A program made the position numbers and the translations under genes. The notes beneath the pieces were generated by a model. That model was given only the letters and a program-made list of their open reading frames with translations, was not told the origin of the DNA and did not search any database. A DNA stretch of 56,486 bases from Candidatus Curtissbacteria bacterium RIFCSPLOWO2_02_41_11. GTDB taxonomy: Bacteria > Patescibacteriota > Microgenomatia > Curtissbacterales > GWA2-41-24. The stretch covers positions 1 through 56,486 of the forward strand of contig MFBU01000002.1 in assembly GCA_001775055.1 (NCBI GenBank), written 5' to 3'. This document shows, one piece after another, positions 30,472 to 38,946 of the stretch. The first letter of the stretch is position 1; the number at the start of each line of letters is the position of its first letter.

Positions 30472-30500
30472 TTGAATTTAAAACTGTTTCATGGTAGAAT
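30472..30500 (+). promoter_or_regulatory. Predicted promoter of the 30516 gene
   Basis: -35 TTGAAT (30472-30477), 17-nt spacer, -10 TAGAAT (30495-30500), 15 nt before the ATG. Confidence 0.55.
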
Positions 30501-30515
30501 CTTGCCGCCAAAATC

Positions 30516-30857
30516 ATGTCAGCTGAAAGACCTAGAGGACCATCAAAGGGAGCCAGAAAACATATTAGAGAAGTAAAATCACAAGTTCGTCGCGAACTTG
30601 GCCTAACAGCTCAAGTCGATTCACGTATCTGGAATGAAACGGTTGAGATTCTCCGGCTTGAGTTACCGGATTTTGAACAAAAAATTGCCCCCCACCTTGC
30701 AATAATTTACGAATTCTTTGAATTAAGACAGCTTATACGCGAAGGGGGATCAGTCAAAGTAATTGGTGATTTTTACCATAAACATGGTAAGGAGTTAATA
30801 CAAGAACTCGCTCCAGCATTCACTATAGTCAGAAGAACTCTTACGCCTAAAAGATAA
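30516..30857 (+). CDS. Hypothetical protein (113 aa)
   Basis: Basic N-terminus (MSAERPRGPSKGARKHIREV) followed by a helical body with LRLELPDFEQKIAPHLAIIY. No TM, no known motif. A good promoter upstream supports expression. Convergent with the PEBP gene. The composition would suit a small nucleic-acid-associated protein, without further evidence. Confidence 0.65.
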   Translation: MSAERPRGPSKGARKHIREVKSQVRRELGLTAQVDSRIWNETVEILRLELPDFEQKIAPHLAIIYEFFELRQLIREGGSVKVIGDFYHKHGKELIQELAPAFTIVRRTLTPKR

Positions 30858-30868
30858 AAAAGATTGAC

Positions 30869-31513
30869 TCAGCCCCTTTGATACAATCCAATTAAAAGTG
30901 TCTGATCTAAAATATGTCCTTGCATTGCCTCCCCAATGTCCTGCTTTTTGGCAGATGAACCAAGTTCAAGTGTTGTATCCAGGGCATAAAGTTTAAATTG
31001 GTAGCGGTGAGTACCAGAAGGCTCGCCTCGCTGAGACTTTGGCGAAGCGGGCGGGCAAGGACCACCCCAACCAGTTTTACCAAAATCCGTCATTCCTTCA
31101 ACCCCGCCAGTAGGAACTGTTCCTTCGGTAACTTCTGTCATCGCAGGATCAATGTTGAAAACCGTCCAGTGGACCCAATCTCCAGCCGGCGCATCCGGAT
31201 CGTCAACAATTAAAACTAAACCTTGGGCATTTTCGGGAATTTCAGAAATGGTAAGCGGCGGACTGATATTAACTCCATCGCAGGTGTATTTAGCGGGAAT
31301 CGACTGATTATCAGAAAAAGCCGAACTTGCCAATTTCATTTTGCTCTCAACCTTAACCGCACTGGAAGGCTTTGTTATCTGACCAATCGGTTTTGGCCCA
31401 ATCTTCGATTGTCTTAAAAGTATAATACCACCGGCTGCAAGTAGCGCCAAAATCAAAACTGCAATCGCTACCTGTAACGGTTTCATTTCCCTAATTTTAC
31501 CACTAGATTTCAA
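30869..31513 (-). CDS. PEBP-family (YbhB/YbcL-like) protein with an in-frame insertion
   Basis: 214 aa. N-terminal TM anchor or uncleaved signal (residues ~13-33). PEBP motifs: NISPPLTISEIPENAQGLVL (82-101), DDPDAPAGDWVHW (104-116) and the ligand loop GWGGPCPP...SGTHRYQFKLYALD. In ordinary members PCPP is followed directly by SGTHRY; here ten residues (ASPKSQRGEP, 156-165) are inserted between them, encoded by a 30-nt element. Members bind phospholipids or act as kinase/protease modulators; the bacterial role is unclear. Confidence 0.9.
   Translation of the reverse strand: MKSSGKIREMKPLQVAIAVLILALLAAGGIILLRQSKIGPKPIGQITKPSSAVKVESKMKLASSAFSDNQSIPAKYTCDGVNISPPLTISEIPENAQGLVLIVDDPDAPAGDWVHWTVFNIDPAMTEVTEGTVPTGGVEGMTDFGKTGWGGPCPPASPKSQRGEPSGTHRYQFKLYALDTTLELGSSAKKQDIGEAMQGHILDQTLLIGLYQRG
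31019..31048. repeat. 30-nt element inserted in frame in the PEBP gene
   Basis: On the minus strand it begins GCTTCGCCAAAGTCTCAGCG and ends GCGAGCCT, with CGCTTCG/CGAGGCG-type imperfect inverted ends. It interrupts the highly conserved PCPP-SGTHRY junction without shifting the frame. Confidence 0.65.
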
Positions 31514-31528
31514 AAAAGAGGTCGGGAT

Positions 31529-32392
31529 TTAAGGGAGGGAAAAGGCAATTTCGGCATCTTCATAAACTAACCTAAAACTTTTTTCAGTCTTTGGAGCAAT
31601 AAAGGACACTCCTCCGATTATTGTTGCGCCGGGCAGAAGTGAGCCGAGTGTTAAGGCTTTATATTCTTTGGAAGCATTGAGCACGGTTTTATACTCCAAA
31701 TCTTGTAAGTCTTTCAATATAAAATCGGTTGGTGTGTAAGAAAGAGCGTTTGACTCTTCATTGGCAAAAGTAACTTGAACATCAACTTGAACTTTATCCG
31801 GCAAAGCAGCTTTACTCTTGGCGTATGCACTATCCAACCAAACTTTATCTAAAGTTAGAGTTAATCCGCTTGCAAGTTTAACTTTATCACCGATTGCAGC
31901 CGGCGATGGTGAAGGTAATGGTGAAGGACTTGGGGTTGGAGGAACATTTACTGCCGGTTGACTACTGGGTGCAGTTGAAGGAAGAATCGTCTTCTGACCT
32001 GTCGAACCCTTACCTAAAAAATAGCCGCCTGTTCCCGAAATGGCAACCAAAAAAATCGCTGCCAAAAATAAACCGATTGGCGATGACTTTGAACCATCTG
32101 TCTTATCTTTTTCCAAATCAGACATTTTTTCTTTAGCAGCAATTGATTCCCCAGAACTAACAGGCATACTCGATAAGGCTTTGGCCTCTTCAAGAAGTTC
32201 TTCTGGTGTTTTGGGTTGTGGTGGCTGCGGAGAAACGGGCTCAGGCGGCGGATCGACTGGCACTCCCTCTAATTCGTTAGTTTCTTTCTTAATGTTAAGA
32301 TTTGGCAAACGAGGATCCTGATCCTCAGGAGGATCTTTGTCAAAATCGGGCATTAAATCAATTGTAAAAGTTCGAGGTGCCTTTGTAAACAA
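31529..32392 (-). CDS. Membrane-anchored protein with DUF4352-like domain
   Basis: 287 aa. A long cytoplasmic, Pro/Glu-rich N-terminus (residues 1-105, with PPPEPVSPQPPQP), one TM helix (~106-127, PIGLFLAAIFLVAISGTGG), a Pro/Ser spacer, then an exported ~120-residue strand-rich domain (VKLASGLTLTLDKVWLDS ... ALSYTPTDFILKD) of the DUF4352/telokin-like type. Possible cell-surface or polymer-binding role; unknown. Its start is immediately beyond the pyrD stop. Confidence 0.72.
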   Translation of the reverse strand: MFTKAPRTFTIDLMPDFDKDPPEDQDPRLPNLNIKKETNELEGVPVDPPPEPVSPQPPQPKTPEELLEEAKALSSMPVSSGESIAAKEKMSDLEKDKTDGSKSSPIGLFLAAIFLVAISGTGGYFLGKGSTGQKTILPSTAPSSQPAVNVPPTPSPSPLPSPSPAAIGDKVKLASGLTLTLDKVWLDSAYAKSKAALPDKVQVDVQVTFANEESNALSYTPTDFILKDLQDLEYKTVLNASKEYKALTLGSLLPGATIIGGVSFIAPKTEKSFRLVYEDAEIAFSLP

Positions 32393-33511
32393 CTAGTTAT
32401 CTTTTCCTATAGCCTGTGAGATATTGCCAAATCCGTCTTTTTTGAGAAGTTTTACCAGCCCTTGATTAATCTCGGAAATAACCTGCGGCCCTTCAAAAAT
32501 CATACCGGTGATAAGCTCAACCAAAGACGCCCCCAGCTTAATTTTTTTGTAAGCATCTTCTGCGCAAAAAACCCCGCCTAAACCAATAATTACAAATTTT
32601 CCTTTTGTTTTACGGTAAATATAACTTATCAAATTATTGGCTAAATCTTCCACAACCTTACCGCTCATTCCTCCCTCTGTTCCGTCAACGCTGTCTTTGA
32701 TCTTCCTATTGTTTCTGTTTTTGGTGAGATTGCTACAAATAAAACCTGCTACCTGATGCTTATTGGAAATGGCAAGAATTCTGTCAATTTCACTCTGACT
32801 TAAGTCCGGCGATAGTTTTAAAAAAATCGGCTTTTTGGTAGAAATCTCGTCAAGTCTTTGAAGAAGTTTATCCAGTCGAGTTGCATCTGTAAACGGCTGG
32901 CCGCCATAGGCATTTGGACAACTGATATTAACCGTAAAATAATCTCCGATTTGGACAAACTCCTTGAATGCCTTAGCATAATCGGCAATGCCGTTTTCAA
33001 CTTTGACTGTATTTGGACTATTAGTCTTGGCAATATTTGTGCCAAGCGGTATTTTAAAAGTTTTCCCCTTCAGACTTTTGGCAATAGCCTCAGATCCTTC
33101 ATTTTTTAAACCGTAATTAACAACCAGTGCCTTTGATTTCTTAAGCCGCCAGAGTCTGGGTTTGAGATTACCAGCACAGGCTTCACCGGTTATTGAACCG
33201 ACTTCGATAAAACCAAAACCAACGCCAGGAAGAGTATCCGTTAGAACTGCATCTTTATCAAACCCCGCCCCAAGGCCAATCGGATTGGCAAATTTAATTC
33301 CCAGAATTTCTTGCGAAAGAGTCTTGTCTTGATAAGAAAAGAGCAGAGAGACTAACCATCGAGTTAAGCTAAACTTGCCCAGAAACCGCCCGACATTGAG
33401 CATCCGGTCATGAATTATTTCCGGATCCTGCAAAAAGAAAATTTTTTGCAAAATTGCCTTATATAAAAAACGAAGAATATAGTTTCTGACAAAAATTACT
33501 TGTTCTTTCAT
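32393..33511 (-). CDS. pyrD: Dihydroorotate dehydrogenase, class 2 (quinone-dependent)
   Basis: 372 aa. N-terminal membrane-associating helices (RNYILRFLYKAILQKIFFLQ), FMN-binding barrel with NPIGLGAGFDKDA, catalytic-Ser loop VNISCPNAYGGQPF, IFLKLSPDL and FVIIGLGGVF near the end. Ser in NISCPN marks class 2. It makes orotate from dihydroorotate at the membrane in pyrimidine synthesis. No other pyr gene is in the window. It overlaps the AlkD-like gene end by 4 nt. Confidence 0.95.
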   Translation of the reverse strand: MKEQVIFVRNYILRFLYKAILQKIFFLQDPEIIHDRMLNVGRFLGKFSLTRWLVSLLFSYQDKTLSQEILGIKFANPIGLGAGFDKDAVLTDTLPGVGFGFIEVGSITGEACAGNLKPRLWRLKKSKALVVNYGLKNEGSEAIAKSLKGKTFKIPLGTNIAKTNSPNTVKVENGIADYAKAFKEFVQIGDYFTVNISCPNAYGGQPFTDATRLDKLLQRLDEISTKKPIFLKLSPDLSQSEIDRILAISNKHQVAGFICSNLTKNRNNRKIKDSVDGTEGGMSGKVVEDLANNLISYIYRKTKGKFVIIGLGGVFCAEDAYKKIKLGASLVELITGMIFEGPQVISEINQGLVKLLKKDGFGNISQAIGKDN

Positions 33512-34182
33512 GTCAGTCTTTTTAAAATTGCATCACTAGTCAGTTCTCGCAGGGCATCAGTTGCAATCCACTTGGCGGTTTTTGAATCGATTTTTATAAT
33601 TTCCTGTGCTGTTCCAATCGCCATTTTATTCAAATTTCTATTGCGTTTTCCGATTTGCCTCAAAGCCCAATTAACCGCCTTTTTGACAAAGTTGCGCTCG
33701 TCGGTTGCAGCCTGTTTGATAAGAGAAAAAAAATGGGAAAATGACTCGTTGGAACTATTCTTATCATGCCATGCCAAGCAGGCCATTAGTGCAAAACCGG
33801 CCCGCTTTTCAAACTCATTATCTCGTCTAGTCCATTCTTTAGCTTTTTGGAATGCATGGGGCGTTTTATCAAAAAAATTCATACAAACCTGATCACAAAC
33901 ATCCCAGGAATCAAAGTCGCTAGTCCACAAATCCATCTGTTTTTCAGAAACCTGTTTTGGATCATCAACCATGCTGGCCAAAATCCGCGCTTCGTGAATT
34001 CCAGAATCCCAAAGTTGTTGGGCAATAGTATGGTTTGTTCCTATTTCTTTGGCTAACTTTCTCAAAATTGGAATAGATATTCCAAGAGTATTTTTAGAAT
34101 TTATCCCAAACTTAACCATCCCTTGCACATTTTTGGGATTGGTCTGCGATTTTAGTTTTCTGAGAACTTCAGCGTACTGCAC
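33508..34182 (-). CDS. AlkD-like DNA alkylation repair protein
   Basis: 224 aa, all-helical HEAT-like repeats. Matches to the family: GISIPILRKLAKEIG (residues ~33-47), HEARILASMVDDP, DLWTSDFDSWDVCDQVC and FEKRAGFALMACLAWHDK. AlkD-type enzymes excise N3/N7-alkylpurines without base flipping. The WxxDFDSWDVCDQ stretch holds the usual Asp/Trp active-site residues. Translationally coupled with pyrD. Confidence 0.9.
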   Translation of the reverse strand: MQYAEVLRKLKSQTNPKNVQGMVKFGINSKNTLGISIPILRKLAKEIGTNHTIAQQLWDSGIHEARILASMVDDPKQVSEKQMDLWTSDFDSWDVCDQVCMNFFDKTPHAFQKAKEWTRRDNEFEKRAGFALMACLAWHDKNSSNESFSHFFSLIKQAATDERNFVKKAVNWALRQIGKRNRNLNKMAIGTAQEIIKIDSKTAKWIATDALRELTSDAILKRLT

Positions 34183-34219
34183 ACCACAACTCTAGCAAGT
34201 TTTTAGTCGGGAGGCAAAA

Positions 34220-35398
34220 TTAACTTTTACTACCAAGACGCTTCAAAGCTTTGTCTTTTTCAATTGGATTGATGTGAGTTTTGCGAACAGCTCCGGATAA
34301 AATAGAAATTGTTTGATCATAAGTCGGCCTGTCAACCGGATATGGCGTCGCATCTTTACCGCCATGGGCAAAAGAATATCTGGCCGGATCCTCATACGAG
34401 GGCTTTGCTCCGTAAATCACCTCGGAAACTAAAGAAAGAGCCCGAATCGTCTTTGGTCCAACCCCAGTAGTTGCCAAAAGCTCCTCATAAGTCTTAGGCT
34501 TGGTGTCTCCAAGTCTATTTAAAATCTTCTCAAGATAACGGCTTTTGGCAAAATCTTCAGCCATAACCGAATGAGAACTAAACTCAGTGTCGGTAAGTTC
34601 AAGCAATGTCAAAGACTCTCCCCGACGTCTCAATGCTCGCCCTGAGCGAAGCCGAAGGGCAATCATTCGGGAAAGTTCTGATGAATGTTTGCGGATAATT
34701 TCAATATCTTTTGCAAACCGGCCATAGCCTAAAGTTGCCAACTGGCGGCTGATCTTTTGATTCTTTTGACTTTCTTTGGCCGTCAGATTTAAAACTGTTT
34801 TTTGTTTAACTTGCGAAGCAATTCCGCTGTGCGGTTCACAAACCAAATCCGTGATCGTATCGGAAAACCAATGATAACGCCTGGCTGTTTGACTAGCTGT
34901 ATTCATCCCCTGCTGAACCACTGCCCAATGACCGTTTTTGGAAAAGAAAAAGCTGTGATGATAGATTTGAAATCCGTCCTGAACCAGGGAACTGTCGACT
35001 TTGGCCGCCATTTTCGAATTGTAAACTAGGTTATTAACATGGCCGGATGATAGATTTAATCTTTCTCCCCAGCCGACAATCTCATCCGGCGTTTTTCTCG
35101 AGGTTTTCCCTTTACCTCCACAGATAAAAATTCCCAAATCGCGCTCTTGATAACGAATTGCCTCTTTCAAAGCTGCCGTCAAAATGGTCGTTAAACCCGA
35201 AGCATTCCAGTCGAAAGCCAAAACTGTGCCCAAGGATTGAAACCAGACCGGATCGGCAATGCGCTTAACAAACTCATCCGGTCCGTACTCGTCAACTAAA
35301 ACCTGAGTCATTTCCCGCCCAAGCTTAACCATCCGCTCAAAAAGCCATCGCGGACATTTCCCGTAATCTAAAGTGAAAGTCGCGACTCCTCGTTGCAT
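34220..35398 (-). CDS. DUF763 family protein with a repeat insertion
   Basis: 392 aa matching DUF763 along its length: MQRGVATFTLDYGKCPRWLF, RYHWFSDTITDLVCEPHSGI and a C-terminal helix-hairpin-helix ATTGVGPKTIRALSLVSEV followed by DPARYSFAHGGKD and PYPVDRPTYD. The HhH suggests DNA or RNA binding; the biochemical role is not established. Residues ~247-261 (ALRLRSGRALRRRGE) are Arg-rich and encoded by a palindromic repeat element. Confidence 0.88.
   Translation of the reverse strand: MQRGVATFTLDYGKCPRWLFERMVKLGREMTQVLVDEYGPDEFVKRIADPVWFQSLGTVLAFDWNASGLTTILTAALKEAIRYQERDLGIFICGGKGKTSRKTPDEIVGWGERLNLSSGHVNNLVYNSKMAAKVDSSLVQDGFQIYHHSFFFSKNGHWAVVQQGMNTASQTARRYHWFSDTITDLVCEPHSGIASQVKQKTVLNLTAKESQKNQKISRQLATLGYGRFAKDIEIIRKHSSELSRMIALRLRSGRALRRRGESLTLLELTDTEFSSHSVMAEDFAKSRYLEKILNRLGDTKPKTYEELLATTGVGPKTIRALSLVSEVIYGAKPSYEDPARYSFAHGGKDATPYPVDRPTYDQTISILSGAVRKTHINPIEKDKALKRLGSKS
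34639..34660. repeat. Palindromic repeat inside the DUF763 gene
   Basis: GCCCTGAGCGAAGCCGAAGGGC: ends GCCCT/AGGGC pair, with TTCG/CGAA inside. The element seems to extend to about 34616 on the left. It encodes an Arg-rich in-frame insertion. It shares the TTCG..TCAGG pattern with the element at 13348. Confidence 0.65.
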
Positions 35399-35478
35399 GC
35401 TTTCTCAATTCTAGCATTTTGCGACCCGAAAGAAAACCGAAGATTATTAGGGGGATGTGAAACAGAGTGAAAAGAAGT

Positions 35479-35536
35479 AAACAGTTAACTGGATTGAAAT
35501 TATCAAATATCCTGAATCAGTTTACCAGAAGTCCGT
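35479..35536 (+). pseudogene. Decayed copy 1 of a short coding repeat (NWxEIIKYPE)
   Basis: One frame reads TVNWIEIIKYPESVYQKS between stops, with no start codon and no full gene. Two similar fragments lie at 36789 and 38947, all in the same orientation. It lies in the 180-nt space between the DUF763 gene and the DMT transporter. Confidence 0.5.
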
Positions 35537-35578
35537 ACAATTATATTGCAAAACTAAACCGAGATAATGCTGTGTATT

Positions 35579-36478
35579 TTAGATATAGATTAAATAAAGG
35601 CCAAGCATCATTAATAAAATTGACATAACTTTAACACCTAAGACATCTTTACCAAGTTCTTCTTTAAGTATTTTTGGCAACCAAAATGAAAGGAACACAG
35701 CATAGACGAGTACAAATAAACTTTGGAATCCTCTAAATACACTAACTAGAGTAACCGGACCGATAGCTAAAGCCCAAAGGCCGCTTAGCGAGGCTGTGGT
35801 CACAAAAAACATACCTAATATCAGTAGCGTCCAACCTATTGGCTTCAGACCTGAAAGACTTTTAATAAATCTGCTTCTGAAAGATGCTATTAACAAAAGA
35901 AGTAGCGGAGTGGGAAGAAATTCGCCAAAACCAAGGTATACTGTCAAATCCCAAAATGGGTGAGCAACGTATAAAGATTTCAAAATTACTGCATAAATTG
36001 CGTAAATTAAACTGGATAGAACCATCCACCAGAAGGCGACTCTTAACTTAAATACTCCTTTTGTTTTCTGAAGGGAAATTAAGAGACCGCCTAACAAAAT
36101 TAGCACAAAGGCTAAGTAATGGGTCAGTGTTAATACTTCTCCCAAAAACAAAAGGGAAAGTATTAAAACAAAAGGTGGAGTAAACTGAAATAGAGGTATC
36201 ACTCTGGAGATTTCCTCTTTAGATATAGCTTGGTAGAAAGCAAAGACAGCAACTATCTGAAATGCCCCAGCAAATATTACCAGTGCCGCTGGACCAAAAC
36301 CTATCCACCTCAAACCATTAAAGATGATAATGACCAGAGACAGAAGTAACGCAGAAATGCCAGCGATTAATGTGAGAGTGAGAGAATCAGGGAGATATCT
36401 TCCTCTTAAAAGTTTATCGACTATATTATCTGCTGCCCATAGAGCCCTAGAGAAAAGAGAAAAAATCACCCAATCCAT
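35579..36478 (-). CDS. EamA/DMT-family transporter
   Basis: 299 aa, ten TM helices. Features: ALWAADNIVDKLLRG near the start, FYQAISKEEISRVIPLFQFT (residues ~80-99) typical for EamA pore helices, and GLWALAIGPVTLVSVFRGFQ in the second half. Substrate unknown. Different sequence from the EamA gene at 15452, so not a recent copy. Begins the AT-richer accessory stretch. Confidence 0.85.
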   Translation of the reverse strand: MDWVIFSLFSRALWAADNIVDKLLRGRYLPDSLTLTLIAGISALLLSLVIIIFNGLRWIGFGPAALVIFAGAFQIVAVFAFYQAISKEEISRVIPLFQFTPPFVLILSLLFLGEVLTLTHYLAFVLILLGGLLISLQKTKGVFKLRVAFWWMVLSSLIYAIYAVILKSLYVAHPFWDLTVYLGFGEFLPTPLLLLLIASFRSRFIKSLSGLKPIGWTLLILGMFFVTTASLSGLWALAIGPVTLVSVFRGFQSLFVLVYAVFLSFWLPKILKEELGKDVLGVKVMSILLMMLGLYLIYI

Positions 36479-36546
36479 TTAGCTGAAATTATAGCAAAAG
36501 TTCGAATTTTAGCTGGGATTCCTCAGTTTGAAATAAGGGAATTTCA

Positions 36547-36738
36547 CTAAGGTGCTATCGGGCCGTAAGATTTTGCGCCTTTCATAAGTACAGGTTTCTT
36601 TTCTCCGTCCGCTCTGGCACGCTCAAGTGCAACCTTAATTGTTCTTCCCCAACCTGCGACCTTTTTATAATCGGACGACAAGGCGATCCATCCGCTCGTA
36701 TAATTTTTGGTGATTTTAGTTAAATCAATAGGTTTCAC
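36547..36738 (-). CDS. Small DUF5678-like protein (63 aa)
   Basis: GTG start; MKPIDLTKITKNYTSGWIAL, then LSSDYKKVAGWGRTIKVALE and a C-terminal KKPVLMKGAKSYGPIAP. The layout 'W-x-A-L-S-x-D..KV..G.t...A...A...G...P.l' is that of DUF5678, small proteins often found near toxin-antitoxin or regulatory genes. No partner toxin is adjacent. A TAAAAT/AATACT -10-like sequence overlaps the space just before the start. Confidence 0.65.
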   Translation of the reverse strand: MKPIDLTKITKNYTSGWIALSSDYKKVAGWGRTIKVALERARADGEKKPVLMKGAKSYGPIAP

Positions 36739-36788
36739 AGTATTATTTTAGCATAATGTGTAAATCCTGATTTTAAAAGCTGGCAATT

Positions 36789-36857
36789 TTGGACGATTTC
36801 CGAACTGTTGGTTGAGTTGGACTTATTCCTTATCCTAAATTAGTTTATCAACAATCA
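36789..36857 (+). pseudogene. Decayed copy 2 of the NWxEIIKYPE repeat
   Basis: GACGATTTCCGAACTG matches copy 3 exactly over 13 nt, followed by a diverged stretch reading LIPYPKLVYQQSK, interrupted by a stop. No start codon or gene. Confidence 0.45.
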
Positions 36858-36906
36858 AAAGTTTTTCTGCAACAATAAAGTATCACTTACCGAAAATTTA
36901 TTAAAG

Positions 36907-36935
36907 TTGAGTACATAACCGACTTTTGCTAAAAT
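36907..36935 (+). promoter_or_regulatory. Predicted promoter of the ADP-ribosylglycohydrolase gene
   Basis: -35 TTGAGT (36907-36912), 17-nt spacer, -10 TAAAAT (36930-36935), 9 nt before the ATG; leaderless. Confidence 0.55.
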
Positions 36936-36944
36936 TCTGAAACC

Positions 36945-37949
36945 ATGAGAAAAGAAAGTCTAAATGTTCCTATAGTAGATAGATACAAAGGCTGCTTGTT
37001 GGGTGTAGCTGCAGGTGATGCTTTGGGTCAGCCCGTGGAATTCATACCACTCAATGGAAAGGACAAAGCCTTAGAGAGATTTGATGAACCATGGAAAAGG
37101 AAAATTAGAAAGTTTATCAAAGAAATTCAAGAAAAACACGGTGGGGTTATTCGTGAAATGTTACTAAATCCTTTTGGATATTGGGAAAAAGGTGAATATA
37201 CAGATGACACAACTCAAACCTTACTCTTAGCTGATAGTTTTATTGAGAAAGGTAAATATGATCCAGATGATTTTGTTAGTAGATTACTAAAATGGTATGA
37301 CAATGGTAAAGCCAAAGGTATAGGCAGAACCACAGAGCTAAGCCTCGGTTTAATAAATGCAGGTGTTGCTGATTGGAAAAGTGTGGGAAAGTATGTATTG
37401 AAAAATTTTGGTAAGTTTTTCTCTAATGGTTCACTCATGAGAACCTCACCTGTGGGTTTATATTTTAGAGAATACATAGAAGATATTGATCGGGTAGCAG
37501 CTGAGCTTTCGATAATAACTCATGCAGCTGAACCTGCAATTGTGGTTTGTCAAATGGCAAGCCAATTAGTATCACAACTAGTAAGTGGTGTGCCCAAAAA
37601 TGAAGCAGTTGACTTTATCGAGAGGAAGTTTAAAACTGCTTATGAAAATGTCTATAATTCCTATAGCGATTATGAAAAGTATCCGATGAATGCCGATTCA
37701 ACATTCTCAGTTGCTTTAATTTCTTTTGCTAATGCAGATAGTTTTGAAGAAGCTGTGGTTGAGGCGGTCAATAAAGGTGGAGACACAGATACATGTGGCT
37801 CAGTGGCTGGAGCACTTGCGGGAGCTTATTGGGGCGTTGCCCAAATACCTGAAAGATGGGCAAAATGTCTAAAACCACAAAGTGCTCAACAAATTGGTAG
37901 TAAAGCTGAAAAATTGTACCTTCTAAATACTTCTTTACGTAGAAGTTGA
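36945..37949 (+). CDS. ADP-ribosylglycohydrolase (DraG-like)
   Basis: 334 aa of the ADP-ribosyl-glycohydrolase fold. Metal-binding motifs: GVAAGDALGQPVEF (residues ~20-33), EYTDDTTQTLLLAD (~85-98) and the C-terminal NKGGDTDTCGSVAGALAGAYWG (positions ~274-295; Gly-Asp-Thr-Asp-Thr core). Two Mg ions held by these Asp/Thr residues hydrolyse ADP-ribose from proteins or small molecules. A matching ADP-ribosyltransferase is not in the window. Monocistronic, AT-rich, in the accessory segment. Confidence 0.93.
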   Translation: MRKESLNVPIVDRYKGCLLGVAAGDALGQPVEFIPLNGKDKALERFDEPWKRKIRKFIKEIQEKHGGVIREMLLNPFGYWEKGEYTDDTTQTLLLADSFIEKGKYDPDDFVSRLLKWYDNGKAKGIGRTTELSLGLINAGVADWKSVGKYVLKNFGKFFSNGSLMRTSPVGLYFREYIEDIDRVAAELSIITHAAEPAIVVCQMASQLVSQLVSGVPKNEAVDFIERKFKTAYENVYNSYSDYEKYPMNADSTFSVALISFANADSFEEAVVEAVNKGGDTDTCGSVAGALAGAYWGVAQIPERWAKCLKPQSAQQIGSKAEKLYLLNTSLRRS

Positions 37950-38113
37950 GCTGCTTTAGTTACTAACTTCCTTGAACTTTTGGTCTAATGCAAAGTTAAA
38001 ATTAGAATCCCATGTAAGATTGCACGTTTGCTCTGGTTTTCTGAGGCTAAGAAAAAAGCTGGGTAGGCTAGCCTAAACCATTTCTCTCCTTATACACAAA
38101 ACAGTAACATACA

Positions 38114-38902
38114 CTAGCCATTATCTTTAGGGTTTATTTTAAAAAACGAATCTCGTTGATCACTTTGTGTAATTTTAATTCCCTTTACTGCCATTTCATT
38201 ACTTACACTGTTAGGTAAGTAGACTATAGTTTTTTCTGCAGAATAGTATCTTGCGATGGGAGAAAAATCATAAGTTCCAACGTAAATACCTGTAACGTTT
38301 TTGCCAATAAATTTACCATGAAGTTTGTGATTTGCACCAATTCTAATTAAATCCACCAATTTGTCTGTAATTAACTTTCTATCTCCCTTTTTTTCTCTTT
38401 TCATAAATTTTCTAACTTTTTTGCTTCTTTTGTTAAAGTAATCTTCCTGTGTTGCTGGCAAATACCCATCGCACTTTAGAAATATAGAATCCTCGAGATT
38501 TTTTTTGTCTAAAACGAAACAATTACTATCGACATTGGAAATACTGAAATAAAAACGTTGAAATATATCTTCATAATCACTCCAGCCAATTCCCGTCAAA
38601 ATTAGGTTACCTTTATGGGTATATGTTTCATTCAATTTCTCTCTTAAAAACGTCACGATATCTTCTGGTCCTTTGTTTCCTATTTTATAGTTACTTAATT
38701 CATTTGTTAGCCAGTCATGGACCTTTACATTTTTTATATAAGCCACACCTGTATATGATGTTAGAAAGCAAAAATGGTTTCCTCTAACTTGAGTCTGTTT
38801 AACTGAAAAATCATCGTGTAACTTTCCATTTTGATCGGTAAGTCTCATATCTGAAGTTTGGAACAAACAGTTTTTGTTTGCTGCTGTTATTATTAGTGTC
38901 AT
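38114..38902 (-). CDS. Candidate proteasome-like Ntn-hydrolase
   Basis: 262 aa. After Met removal the protein would start with Thr. Counting that Thr as 1, the sequence TSDMRLTD places Asp17, Arg19 and Thr21 exactly where proteasome beta subunits have their conserved Asp17-x-Arg19-x-Thr21, and a Lys follows at 34 (33 in the proteasome). Next, CFLTSYTGVAYIKNVKVHDW matches the Gly-containing helix start of proteasome and HslV folds. The rest (residues ~95-262) is lineage-specific. A self-compartmentalising or stand-alone Ntn-hydrolase is suggested, not shown. No HslU, ARC/Mpa or second subunit is nearby. Confidence 0.6.
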   Translation of the reverse strand: MTLIITAANKNCLFQTSDMRLTDQNGKLHDDFSVKQTQVRGNHFCFLTSYTGVAYIKNVKVHDWLTNELSNYKIGNKGPEDIVTFLREKLNETYTHKGNLILTGIGWSDYEDIFQRFYFSISNVDSNCFVLDKKNLEDSIFLKCDGYLPATQEDYFNKRSKKVRKFMKREKKGDRKLITDKLVDLIRIGANHKLHGKFIGKNVTGIYVGTYDFSPIARYYSAEKTIVYLPNSVSNEMAVKGIKITQSDQRDSFFKINPKDNG

Positions 38903-38946
38903 ATTTGGTTTGCAAAAAGTCCTAACATATTTGTGAAGGCACTAGC

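Noticed and set aside
38064-38075. 12-nt perfect palindrome TAGGCTAGCCTA after the ADP-ribosylhydrolase gene
   Set aside because: No T-run or flanking pairing, and no second copy found; too short to call an operator or terminator.
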